DNA of 64,000 bases from Arcanobacterium phocae. Lineage in GTDB: Bacteria; Actinomycetota; Actinomycetes; Actinomycetales; Actinomycetaceae. The translations under genes and the position numbers were made by a program. Shown one piece after another: positions 1-8,977 of the stretch (positions within the stretch are counted from its first letter, which is position 1; each line of letters opens with the position of its first letter). The notes under the pieces are model-generated. The model had not been told where the DNA came from. It worked only from the letters and a program-made list of their open reading frames with translations, and did not search any database. The stretch covers positions 1,426,001 to 1,490,000 of the forward strand of contig NZ_LT629804.1 in NCBI RefSeq assembly GCF_900105865.1, given 5' to 3'.

Positions 1-429
1 GGATTTACCGACGCAGTATTGATGTTGCAAAATATGTCAGTTGCAGCAGAATCCATGGGCCTTGGTGCTACGCTGTTAGGGTCGATTCTCAACAACATTC
101 CGGAGCTGATTAAGACGTTAAAACTTCCGCAGTTTACGTTTCCAGTCTTGGGTATTATGCTCGGTTATCCGGCGCAAGAGCCGCAGCTTAAGCCGCGTAT
201 TCCAGCCCGACTTCGAGTAATGGAGGACGTTTATCAAGAGCCCGATTCTTGGATTGATACGTTGACTGGGTACGACAAGCAGATGACCACCTATTACGAT
301 ACTCGTGACATGAATCAGCGCTCAGATACGTTCACCGATCAAGTCGTCCGGAAACTGCAAACAACGCCAGTCAAAGATGCTTTTTTCGAGTACGTAATTG
401 CTCAAGGATTTGGTTCACGTCTGAAATAG
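1..429 (+). CDS. nitroreductase family protein (3' part)
   Basis: This is the C-terminal part of a flavin-dependent nitroreductase of the NfsA/NfrA type, which would reduce nitro compounds, quinones or flavins with NAD(P)H. The reading frame is open from base 1, so the true start lies upstream of the window. The visible 142 residues carry the family pattern LGIMLGYPAQEPQLKPRIP, which corresponds to the conserved GYP..xPxxKPRxP segment of NfsA-like enzymes, followed by a short helical tail ending in FGSRLK. It ends 10 bp from the end of the convergent YkvI-like gene. The family call is fairly safe; substrate and cofactor preference cannot be read from this fragment. Confidence 0.75.
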   Translation, partial: GFTDAVLMLQNMSVAAESMGLGATLLGSILNNIPELIKTLKLPQFTFPVLGIMLGYPAQEPQLKPRIPARLRVMEDVYQEPDSWIDTLTGYDKQMTTYYDTRDMNQRSDTFTDQVVRKLQTTPVKDAFFEYVIAQGFGSRLK

Positions 430-439
430 ACCAAGGAAC

Positions 440-1828
440 TTATAATTCTTGTGGAGACCAAGCGCAATCTTCGTGCTCTGCTTCCAACTCAAGAACTCGT
501 GTCTCGGTAGGGTCAATTTGATCTGTTGGCTTTTCTTCCCACTGTTGAGAAATCGTATCCCATGCCGGTTCGACGTCGGCTTCGTCGTCGTCTTCAATTT
601 CGGCAACGACTTCGGCAGAAACTTCACGATGCTGTTCAAGTGAGTCCACGTTTGATTCTTCTAAAGCGGCGATTAACGCGTTTTGATGCTTGCGTGTAAA
701 TACCCGGGTAACATCCCACTTAACCCGTAACAAACGTCGAATTCGAGCACGAAGTTTGTCTTCGTGACGGATGTCTTCGCGTCGAGTGAACCATGCATAT
801 ACCAAGATGGACATCATAATGATGCCGAAGTATCCAACGATAGGATAGAGCGTCGCAACAAGGGTTTGGAAACCGACGAACGATAGCCCGAACCCCATGA
901 TTGCCAATACAGTGATGGCTGGCAAGAAAAGGCTGGGGCGCGATGCTGTTACTCGTTTGGCTAGTGCGTAGTATAGACCGATTGCAGTATTGAAAATCAT
1001 CCCATAGATAATCACGGCCATTGCGATTCCTGCGACTGGATGAATTTGGTTTACGAGTTCCAGCATGGGCATTGGAGCTTCTTTGACCTTATCTATCTGA
1101 GAGAATATCGCCAGTACCGCAATAACTAAAATGACCCCAAAAATACCTCCGCCGAGTAGCCCACCATAGCCAGCGGCACGGGTATTGAGTAGGTTGCCTC
1201 CCATCACAAGAGCCATTGAAATGGCAAGGGCCATAGACATGCTGACGTAGCTAAGAGTAGAAATCGTAATCGATGGGACGGCAGGCGTAAGAGTAGTAGC
1301 AACTGGCTCTAGAGCATTAATAGATAAAGTCGCGCCGGTGAATGCATGAATTGATGCCATAATGATGAATATCAAGATAAATGGCGTAATTAGGCCAATA
1401 ACTTGTGTTACTCTATCGACGTCGAGCATCCCGGCACAGATGACTAAACCCACCATAACTAAGGATCCAACCCACGGAGGGAGTCCATATTGTTGTTGAA
1501 AGTTAGCGCCAGCTCCCGCAATCATGACGAAGCCCATTGTGAATAGTGTTAAAACTGTGAAAACATCAAGCGCCCTAGAGACTATAGGATGGGACACCTC
1601 GTCGAAAACTGCTGAATGCTCTTTTGCTCGAAAATACGAGCCTAATTGCAACACTATGTATCCAGATATGGCGAACAATACTGCGGCAACCAATGCGCTC
1701 CATACACCGGGTAGTCCAAATGCAATAAAGAACTGGAGTAGCTCTTGGCCAGAAGCAAATCCGGCCCCGATGATTAATCCGATAAAGGCCATTGCCATAA
1801 CTATTGTTTGTCTTAACACGCCATTCAC
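440..1828 (-). CDS. YkvI-like multi-pass membrane transporter
   Basis: A 462-residue integral membrane protein with about ten hydrophobic segments in the first 350 residues and a charged, acidic cytoplasmic tail of roughly 110 residues. The start MNGVLRQTIVMAMAFIGLII followed by GAGFASGQELLQFF is typical of the YkvI family, a branch of the APC/LeuT-fold superfamily related to amino-acid transporters; the substrate is unknown. The glycine-rich first helix (GAGFASGQE) would be the unwound substrate-binding helix of this fold. The start is a GTG with a GAAGG-like ribosome site about 6 nt upstream. The Glu-rich tail is longer than the transporter core needs and may be a lineage-specific extension. 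Confidence 0.72.
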   Translation of the reverse strand: MNGVLRQTIVMAMAFIGLIIGAGFASGQELLQFFIAFGLPGVWSALVAAVLFAISGYIVLQLGSYFRAKEHSAVFDEVSHPIVSRALDVFTVLTLFTMGFVMIAGAGANFQQQYGLPPWVGSLVMVGLVICAGMLDVDRVTQVIGLITPFILIFIIMASIHAFTGATLSINALEPVATTLTPAVPSITISTLSYVSMSMALAISMALVMGGNLLNTRAAGYGGLLGGGIFGVILVIAVLAIFSQIDKVKEAPMPMLELVNQIHPVAGIAMAVIIYGMIFNTAIGLYYALAKRVTASRPSLFLPAITVLAIMGFGLSFVGFQTLVATLYPIVGYFGIIMMSILVYAWFTRREDIRHEDKLRARIRRLLRVKWDVTRVFTRKHQNALIAALEESNVDSLEQHREVSAEVVAEIEDDDEADVEPAWDTISQQWEEKPTDQIDPTETRVLELEAEHEDCAWSPQEL

Positions 1829-2027
1829 TCTTCGCCTTCAATTATCAATTATTCAACAATTTATTTTACCCGTTTGCTGAGGTTCATGGGTGGAGCCGAT
1901 AGCGATGGGAGCTGTTACACATTCCGTAGCCCACACATTGGGAGTCAGAGTTGGAGAGATGATGTTGCTTAGGGCAAAATAGCCTCATAAGTGTGTATAC
2001 ACCTTAGAACGATCGAAAGGAAAATCC

Positions 2028-3287
2028 TTGGCTGACATCCTTGATGAACTCCAGTGGCGTGGGCTTATTGCCCAGCATTCGGATATTGATGAGCTTCGCA
2101 AAGCTCTGAACGAAGGATCGATTTCGTTCTATTGTGGTTTTGATCCAACTGCAGCTTCGCTTCACCATGGACACCTCGTAGCAGTAAAAATGATGCGTCA
2201 TTTGCAGATGGCAGGCCATCGGCCGATTGTTTTAGTTGGTGGCGCCACCGGCCTGATTGGCGATCCACGCCCAAAGGGTGAGCGCTCGTTAAATACTCGC
2301 GAAACTGTTGCACAATGGACCCAAGCCTTACGAGACCAACTTGAGTCACTCCTCGATTTCGAGGGGCCAAATGCTGCGATTACGGTCAATAATCTTGACT
2401 GGACGCAGGGGATGAACACGATTGATTTCTTGCGTGACCTCGGCAAGCATTTCCGGATGGGGACGATGCTCTCGAAAGACATTGTTGCCCGTCGTTTACA
2501 GTCTGATGAAGGTATCTCATTTACCGAGTTCTCTTACCAGATTTTGCAAGCAAATGATTATCTCGAACTTTACCGTCGTTACGGATGCACACTCGAACTT
2601 GGAGGAAACGACCAGTGGGGTAACATCGTCGGCGGAATGGACCTCATCCGTAAGGTCGAAGGTACCAACGTTCATGTGCTGACTAATCAGCTGATTACAA
2701 AGTCTGATGGGACGAAGTTTGGAAAGACTGAAGGGGGAGCGGTCTGGCTCAATCCTCAGATGCTTAGCCCCTACAAGTTCTACCAGTTCTGGCTCAACAC
2801 GGCAGATGCCGATGTTATCCGCATGTTGAAAGTCTTTACTTTCCTTTCGCGCGAAGAAATCGAAAAATTGGAAGTCGAAGTTGCTGAGCGGCCACATGCC
2901 CGTCAAGCACAGCGTGTTTTGGCTGATGAAGTGACAACGTGGGTTCACGGGGCGGAGGCTACTGCTCGTGTCAAGGACGCTTCTTCGGTCCTATTCGGAA
3001 AGAAGGACCCACAAGAGGTGGATGCGGATACGTTACGCGATGCAGTCGCTGAGCTTCCGTCAGTCGAGGCGTCTCTGGGAACGAGTGTACAAGACGTTTT
3101 AGTGAGCCTTGGCTTTGAGAAGGGTCGCGGGGCCGCCCGTCGAACTATCGCTTCAGGTGGCGTAGCTATCAACAATGTCAAAATTACTGATGAAGAGCGC
3201 GCTCTTGAAGCAAGCGATGTCCTTGGAAGCAGCCTGATTCTGGTTCGTAAGGGACGGAAGAATATGGCAGTGATTCGCCTTATCTGA
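2028..3287 (+). CDS. tyrS: tyrosyl-tRNA synthetase
   Basis: Charges tRNA-Tyr with tyrosine in the cytoplasm. The 419-residue length is normal for bacterial TyrRS. The class I signature HIGH appears as HHGH near residue 45, and the KMSKS loop appears as KFGKT near residue 229. Tyrosine-pocket motifs such as YQILQAND and GGNDQWGN are present, and a C-terminal S4-like RNA-binding domain covers the last 70 residues. The start is TTG, chosen because a GAAAGGA ribosome site sits 7 nt upstream and the protein then begins MADILDELQWRG as expected. It is a single-gene unit followed by a strong hairpin. Confidence 0.97.
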   Translation: MADILDELQWRGLIAQHSDIDELRKALNEGSISFYCGFDPTAASLHHGHLVAVKMMRHLQMAGHRPIVLVGGATGLIGDPRPKGERSLNTRETVAQWTQALRDQLESLLDFEGPNAAITVNNLDWTQGMNTIDFLRDLGKHFRMGTMLSKDIVARRLQSDEGISFTEFSYQILQANDYLELYRRYGCTLELGGNDQWGNIVGGMDLIRKVEGTNVHVLTNQLITKSDGTKFGKTEGGAVWLNPQMLSPYKFYQFWLNTADADVIRMLKVFTFLSREEIEKLEVEVAERPHARQAQRVLADEVTTWVHGAEATARVKDASSVLFGKKDPQEVDADTLRDAVAELPSVEASLGTSVQDVLVSLGFEKGRGAARRTIASGGVAINNVKITDEERALEASDVLGSSLILVRKGRKNMAVIRLI

Positions 3288-3359
3288 CACACTCTAAGTT
3301 AGCTTGGATGGACTAATTTAGGCGTTCTAGCGGTATGTGAGTTACTCGAATGTGAGAGA

Positions 3360-3398
3360 AGTTGTGGGAGGTACTCCTGTTGAGTACCTCCCACAACT
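3360..3398 (+). terminator. strong hairpin between convergent genes
   Basis: A perfect 17-bp inverted repeat (3360-3376 with 3382-3398) around a 5-nt loop. It lies between the convergent tyrS and DUF5692-like genes and could terminate both. No clear T-tract follows on either strand, so termination is inferred from position and stability. Confidence 0.7.
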
Positions 3399-3446
3399 AT
3401 GTCTGAACTATAGACAACTAGGACGAGTGCACGAATGCCACAGCAA

Positions 3447-4808
3447 CTATCGCCGTCGTGTTTGCAGATTTACATCCCATTGTGGATCGCTCTTAACACC
3501 TTTAGCATCGAGCAGTGGATCGACTGCCACCGGAGTTCGCAGCTTTGGATAACGTTTATCGTTCTTACCCCACCACGGTAAATGCGTGATAAACCCAGTT
3601 GTTGCAGGTGGCAGTAATGAATCAGGTTCAAATCCGAGCTCTTGCGGGGTCTCCTTGATAAGGTCGCACATCCAGTATTTATCTTCTTCGCTACAGTGCT
3701 CTTTGACGATTGTGCGGTAAGCACCAAAGTCTTGGAATAGGCCTGTTGTGTATGGCTGACGGCGTTTGACGATAACAACGTATACGCAGTAAACAAAGAG
3801 CGCGATATTAGCGATAAGGGCAAGTAATGAGCAGACAATATTTGCTGTTGGATTCATGGTAGCGAAGTTGTTTTGCGCCGGAGAAATGAGTAACTCCGGA
3901 ATAACGTTATTCATTGCGATCCAGAACATGAGTGTATAGCACCTAAACCACAGCCATTGCCCTTTCGCCCACAAAAATGCTGGGACAGTTGCTGCCAGAA
4001 GGAGAGCGAATGTGCAATACCAGGTGTAATCGGCGAGCGCATTGTAGAGAAATGCGTGATTCCACAGATCGTAGGCGATAACCCATGGCCAAATCATATC
4101 TGCCCAAATCAGCCCTTTGACTTTTTGCTCTTTACGCGTAGAGACAGTTATTTTTGCCCAACCTGTCATCGTTATGATGTTGAGTAAGCCTGCAGCTGCC
4201 GAAGCGAGGTTCCACCAGCCTCCGATAGTGCGGAATCCGGTTTCTGGATCGATTCCAACGTTTGTATCGGCAAAGTTCTGTGCTACTTCCTGATACCATT
4301 CATCAGAATGTAGCGCAGCTGTGGTGTTGCGGGTTTCTGGTAAGCCTTCGATCATATCTAGGGCATGGGAATCGTTGACTTCCTTGAGACATTGCCAGTC
4401 AGCGGCGCAAGAATTATAGGATTCGGTATTAAAGTAGATCGCCACATCGCGAATATTAGCTTCCATAATGTTAGTTGCTACGCCTAGCCATGAAACGAAA
4501 CCGATAAGCATAATATTGCGATGGAATTTATGCGGATTGTTGCGTCCGAGCCATACGAGATAGCCATTGAGGATAGAAACACTGACCATGATCATATATT
4601 TGCCCACTGGGAACCAGCCAACAAGTGGGACGGCATGGTAAGCGACGTATGGAATCAGTAGTACACCTCCAACCATCCACATAGCAAAACATGTCCATAG
4701 CCATCGTCGGTTAATCTCGGCTACTGCAACTTGTGCAATAAATACGACGATGAGCATTATCCATAACCGGGGAGTGCCTAGTTCCCACAGACCAAGGAAT
4801 GTCGTCAT
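3447..4808 (-). CDS. DUF5692-like multi-pass membrane protein, large paralogue
   Basis: A 453-residue protein with about nine to ten hydrophobic segments, rich in Trp. I match it from memory to the uncharacterised DUF5692 family; no function is known. It is clearly paralogous to the product of the gene at 6091-7122: shared landmarks are GWFPVGK, NIMEANIRD, GWWNLASAAAGLLNI, a WADMIWPWVIAYDLWNHAF block and RCYTLMFW. Compared with that paralogue it has an insert of about 60 mostly polar residues (about 130-190, with two Cys) between two membrane segments and an extra C-terminal tail of about 80 residues. The ATG has an AGGAG ribosome site 8 nt upstream. It is divergent from the SRPBCC gene across a 164-bp gap. 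Confidence 0.7.
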   Translation of the reverse strand: MTTFLGLWELGTPRLWIMLIVVFIAQVAVAEINRRWLWTCFAMWMVGGVLLIPYVAYHAVPLVGWFPVGKYMIMVSVSILNGYLVWLGRNNPHKFHRNIMLIGFVSWLGVATNIMEANIRDVAIYFNTESYNSCAADWQCLKEVNDSHALDMIEGLPETRNTTAALHSDEWYQEVAQNFADTNVGIDPETGFRTIGGWWNLASAAAGLLNIITMTGWAKITVSTRKEQKVKGLIWADMIWPWVIAYDLWNHAFLYNALADYTWYCTFALLLAATVPAFLWAKGQWLWFRCYTLMFWIAMNNVIPELLISPAQNNFATMNPTANIVCSLLALIANIALFVYCVYVVIVKRRQPYTTGLFQDFGAYRTIVKEHCSEEDKYWMCDLIKETPQELGFEPDSLLPPATTGFITHLPWWGKNDKRYPKLRTPVAVDPLLDAKGVKSDPQWDVNLQTRRR

Positions 4809-4972
4809 TGAGCATTCTCCTCAGAGTGATTGTGCCTTTAGTAAAATAGCATAGACCTCAATCTCCTCCTGAGAGTGGGATTTAAGTCACATTGTAATGG
4901 GTTTTGATACAATATAGTTAAGTTATCGTGGCACAAAGAAGTGTCCAACCGAAACTGACAAAGGCGTGAGTA

Positions 4973-6019
4973 ATGAAAAAGAGTTCTCCACTGAAATTTT
5001 GTAAGAAAGCTATGAAGGTTGGAGGAGTGCTAGGCGTTGGTACGTTCGGTTTTCTCTATGCCTACAGCCAGATGCACGGCAAGGCAACACAAGAAGAACA
5101 AGAATTTCGTTATCCTGCAGACGACTTAATCGATGCGAACTACGATAACGGCTATTCGTCAACGTATGCAATCGACATCGATGCCCCGGCATACGCGGTA
5201 TATCGCTACCTTAAGCAACTCGGGTGTAACCGAACTGGTTCCTTCTCCTCGGAATTCCTTGAGCGCACCTTTGCCCGCCTACCTTTCTTTAACTCTTATG
5301 AGATCCAGGAAGAATTCCAAGTTGAGGATGCGATTGCGCCTGGTGATGTCGCAGCCTTCGATTATCACGGTATGACGATGGAGTGGACTGATATTGTACC
5401 AGGTAAATATTTGGTGTCATGGACTGATACCAAAATGCCGCCGGTTGCGCCTGGATCGTATGCGTTCCGCTTCCCAGGAATGAAACATTTCGCTGCAGCA
5501 TGGTGCTTCTATCTTGTCCCGCTCAAAGGTGAGCGATGTCGCTTAATCAATCATTGGCGCATTGGGTATGAAGACGACAATTTGTTTAACAAAATTGTTA
5601 ACTGGCTCAATATCGAACTTGTTGGCGGATGTATGACGAACATGCAAAACGCTTACCTCAAACGTGTTGCAGAGTTCCGGAAGAAGCCCCAGCTCAGTGG
5701 TCGGATTATGCGTGGTCTTCTTGGTGGTCGGTTCTTCGGTTCGCAAACTCCGGCTGGTCGGTGGGATGGAACACCATTGTTCGAAGAAACAGAGACTCAG
5801 TGGATGCGGTTTGGCCGTCGTAACCCGGCAGTTGCTGAGATCAGACCTCCGGTGACCGATAATCCACACTGGCCACCGTCGGGCCCGGGAACACCGTGGG
5901 ATGGTCGCCTAGACGAAGACTACTACGTCGACTGGGAAGAGCCCGAGTTCTCATGGGATGAGCAGATTCGTCAGAAGAACGAGAAAACATATCTGCATGG
6001 ATGGGGAAAGAAGCATTGA
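4973..6019 (+). CDS. membrane-anchored SRPBCC-like protein
   Basis: A 348-residue protein of unknown function. A basic N-terminus and one hydrophobic segment (about residues 14-32) suggest a signal anchor. Residues 60-235 resemble actinobacterial SRPBCC (START-like, hydrophobic ligand-binding) domains: an IDIDAPAYAVYRYLKQLG helix-grip start, an aromatic segment, a GDVAAFD turn and a C-terminal helix around VNWLNIELVGG. The last 110 residues are Pro/Trp/Asp-rich and look extended. It lies between two DUF5692-like paralogues and is co-oriented with the downstream one, 71 bp away with a hairpin between. A shared role, perhaps with a lipid or isoprenoid, is inference. The fold assignment is from pattern recognition only. 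Confidence 0.6.
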   Translation: MKKSSPLKFCKKAMKVGGVLGVGTFGFLYAYSQMHGKATQEEQEFRYPADDLIDANYDNGYSSTYAIDIDAPAYAVYRYLKQLGCNRTGSFSSEFLERTFARLPFFNSYEIQEEFQVEDAIAPGDVAAFDYHGMTMEWTDIVPGKYLVSWTDTKMPPVAPGSYAFRFPGMKHFAAAWCFYLVPLKGERCRLINHWRIGYEDDNLFNKIVNWLNIELVGGCMTNMQNAYLKRVAEFRKKPQLSGRIMRGLLGGRFFGSQTPAGRWDGTPLFEETETQWMRFGRRNPAVAEIRPPVTDNPHWPPSGPGTPWDGRLDEDYYVDWEEPEFSWDEQIRQKNEKTYLHGWGKKH

Positions 6020-6024
6020 GCACA

Positions 6025-6059
6025 ATGACGGTAGGTGGTTAACCGCCACCTACCGTCAT
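6025..6059 (+). terminator. intergenic hairpin between SRPBCC and DUF5692 genes
   Basis: A 14-bp perfect stem (6025-6038 with 6046-6059) with a 7-nt loop, starting 5 bp after the SRPBCC stop codon. There is no T-run, so it may be a partial terminator or a message-stabilising hairpin that sets the ratio between the two co-oriented genes. Confidence 0.55.
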
Positions 6060-6090
6060 CTGTTCAATACTAGAGAAAGGATTCGTTTCT

Positions 6091-7122
6091 ATGTCTAGTT
6101 TATTTACGATTGTGCCTCCGGATTACCCGACCCTATTTTTCTTCGAAGTTGGCGAGTGGTACGACTATCTTGCGCTTATTGTGACAACGGTTGCACTGGC
6201 AGTAGGAGCCTGGCTGATTATCCGTTATAAGTGGGCAATTGTGTTGTTCTTTATTATTTTGCCAATTACACTTGGAATCTTCTGGTGGCCATATTCAACC
6301 GCAGGGACGACGACGGCGGGCTGGTTCCCCGTCGTTAAGCATTATTCGGCCTTACTGGGTTCGCTTTCACTTGTCGGAATTCAACTTGTGCCACGTCTGC
6401 GTAATAACCGTTGGTATCTTTTATTCCCGCCAATTTTGCTTGCCGGAAATATTTTAGAGGCCGTTGTACGCGACATCCAAGGATATTGGGTTCAAGGAAT
6501 TGACCCCTATCAAGGTGGAATGGTCAACTGGGGCGGATCGTGGAATATTATGAACGCGATCGCAGGTGTTCTCAACCTGCTAGCAATTTCCGGCTGGCTC
6601 GGAATCTTTGTATCGAAGAACCGTGATAGGACGGTCATTTGGGGTGACCTCACAATTTGGTGGATCATCGGTTACGATCTATGGAATTTTGCGTTCGTTT
6701 ACAACTGTATCTCTGACCATGCATGGTATTCAGCTGTCGCACTATTGGCTTCATGTACCGTACCAGCATTTATGAAGATGGGACGCGGGGCATGGATTCA
6801 ATATCGTTCATACACATTGACTTTGTGGACCGGGTTCGTTCTTACCGTTCCGACGTTCACCAATGCCTCTATATTTGAACATCAGTCTTCCCACAACGGA
6901 ACTGCACTGTTCCTTGTGTCGTTAGCTGCACTCGTATGCAATGCAGGTGTTTTCCTCTATCATATTTATTTCTGTGTCTCTCGTCGTCGTAATCCGGCAC
7001 GCCAAGAGGTCTATTTTGACACTGCAGAGTACCAGAAACTGATAGCAACCCATGCCACTGTAGAAACTCAAGCCCAGATCCAGGACCGGGTTTTTAGAAC
7101 AACGGGCAAACGTCAACTCTAA
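6091..7122 (+). CDS. DUF5692-like multi-pass membrane protein, small paralogue
   Basis: A 343-residue membrane protein with about nine hydrophobic segments, close to the length I associate with the uncharacterised DUF5692 family. Conserved landmarks shared with the paralogue at 3447-4808 are GWFPVVK, NILEAVVRDIQGYW, GSWNIMNAIAGVLNLLAISG, IGYDLWNFAFVYN, TVPAFMK and QYRSYTLTLW. The polar insert of the larger paralogue is absent. The ATG follows an AGAAAGGA ribosome site. The many conserved Trp, Asp and Asn residues near membrane segments look like a functional site, possibly enzymatic or for transport, but nothing more can be said. A strong hairpin follows the gene. Confidence 0.72.
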   Translation: MSSLFTIVPPDYPTLFFFEVGEWYDYLALIVTTVALAVGAWLIIRYKWAIVLFFIILPITLGIFWWPYSTAGTTTAGWFPVVKHYSALLGSLSLVGIQLVPRLRNNRWYLLFPPILLAGNILEAVVRDIQGYWVQGIDPYQGGMVNWGGSWNIMNAIAGVLNLLAISGWLGIFVSKNRDRTVIWGDLTIWWIIGYDLWNFAFVYNCISDHAWYSAVALLASCTVPAFMKMGRGAWIQYRSYTLTLWTGFVLTVPTFTNASIFEHQSSHNGTALFLVSLAALVCNAGVFLYHIYFCVSRRRNPARQEVYFDTAEYQKLIATHATVETQAQIQDRVFRTTGKRQL

Positions 7123-7146
7123 AGCTGATGTTGAATTAGTTAGGCA

Positions 7147-7189
7147 CAATTGTTACGGGGGTGAAAAGTGTTCGCCCCCGTAACAATTG
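7147..7189 (+). terminator. hairpin downstream of the small DUF5692-like gene
   Basis: A 15-bp perfect inverted repeat (7147-7161 with 7175-7189) containing a run of five G-C pairs, 24 bp after the stop codon. A T-tract is lacking. Position and stability suggest transcription termination. Confidence 0.6.
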
Positions 7190-8977
7190 CGCGCGAAACG
7201 CGGCCAGTTGTTATACCAGGGCGAATCGCCTAGTATAAGTTATTTTACTCTAAGTTAAAAGTTAAGGCTCCCAACTGCAGCACCGTTCGTACGTAGCGTA
7301 GCGATGATGGAATAAATCTGATCGGTACCAAAATGCTACGTCTACTGGATTTCCCCGGCAGGGGGTTCAGATCGTGCTTGTGTATGAAAGATCAACGAAA
7401 AGCTGCTGACCATGTGAAAAATTTCGCGGGAGTTAAAAGTTTACTTAACTCGATTGAGCGCTCATCATTGGGCAAGTATGACCTCCACCCGCAAGGTCTT
7501 AAGGGCTTAAAAACCAGGGAAAACGACTGATCTTTTGATACTGAACTACGTTCCAGATGGAGGCCGCTGACAATTTGCTTGTGTGCTGGTTTCTATCACG
7601 GCGATTCCGCTGGGTATAAAATCATAGTCTGACTCCCAGATAGGCGATCGACAGCCTCCGATAGACTGGCAAGAGTTTTCCGACTGAATTTGAATCGGTA
7701 TGTCAATGGGTGCAGAGTAACGATGCTCTCAGGATGAAAACAACGCGGTGAATACACCAGTTCTTATCGTGTTTTTGCACCTAGTGGAATACTTCTTGGT
7801 GGGGTGATGGCGGTTGTATTCTCCGGAGCTGCGCTATGAGCCGAAATATCGCCCTTGCTTTCTGAAGATTTGGTTATTTCGTGATGGAAGAAAAGGACCT
7901 GTCCGAACCCAAGGCTAGTTCGCAACTTTATCCAGATGAGTTTTTAACCGTTGCCGATTTTGACGAACATCGCGCTGAGCCGTGTATATCACCGGTAACG
8001 CTAAGGATCTGTGTACACTACCGTCGGCAATGACAAGCGTGTTTTGCAAAGCCTAAATCGGTTGGGGCATCCGTTGACTGGAATGAGCTGAACAATATCG
8101 GTCCTCTTCACGAATCTTAATCAAGAGGCAGGAAGATTAAATTAATGATGAATATCAGGTTCGCTCGGGTTTTGAAACATGTCAAAGCGGTGTTGATAGT
8201 ATCTCCAACACAGAAAATCGGCACGTTTGACTTTATCTTTCGAACGTGAAACTTTAACTGTTGATCTGCGGCTTTAATACTGCTGCAGTTTCTTTATAGG
8301 TTGATACTTGACCTCGGGAGCGTATCTCTCTACTTAAGTTTTGACCACCGGAGTGTTCAAAACTTCGGATAAGGAGAATACGATTGAGGCGAGGAGAATT
8401 ATGCGTGGTTACTTGACTCAAGAGGGGAAAACGTAAACAGAAATCTCGCTCCAAATTGCTATTTAATGACATGATGCGGGCGGGAAGGGCGTGGCCGTCT
8501 ACCGAATTCAAAAAGCTACTTTCATTAAATGAAATCATTTACAGTTGATTCGATTTCACACACTGAACACTGAGAGATCGCTTCGTAGCCTATGGCTTCT
8601 CTAAACAACAATGAAGCGATCAGAGTTGATCGAGGGGCTGTCGAACTAATTGTCTGTGCCAGCGTTGCGAACAGGTGAAACCAGCGTGAGTGGGGCTCCT
8701 CTTGAGTAGCCAAAACGGAAATAGTATGACACGTGGCACAATTTAATTTTTACGGCGCTTGTAGAAAGCGTGTTAAAGCCGATAACCGTCTTCGCAGTGA
8801 AAAGTTCAAATCGGACCCCGAGGGACTTAAGTCTCCCAAATATTTCGTCCTGTAGATCACCGGATGTCGAAGTGTAGTTTCAAAGTGTCGACGCTATCGC
8901 GCGTCAGATAACGCGGTCTCGCATCAAGTGGTGTATCGATCGCCATTCTATGTAAGTTAAGATTATAGGAGGGAAGT
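7190..8977. other. 1.8-kb stretch without a recognisable gene
   Basis: Stop codons are dense in all frames and I recognise no protein family. The largest open stretches are 65 codons at 7333-7530 (+) and 94 codons at 8254-8538 (-), neither with a convincing ribosome site or a familiar sequence. A 49-codon frame at 7884-8033 (+) begins MEEKDLSEPK and is acidic, but has no ribosome site. Base composition is not obviously different from the flanks. The best reading is decayed coding DNA, since a pseudogene and a degenerate insertion sequence follow directly. An undetected RNA gene cannot be excluded. Confidence 0.5.

Noticed and set aside
1860..2027. T-box or other tRNA-sensing leader upstream of tyrS
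   Set aside because: No T-box consensus (such as AGGGTGGNACCGCG) or terminator/antiterminator pair is visible in the 168 bp.
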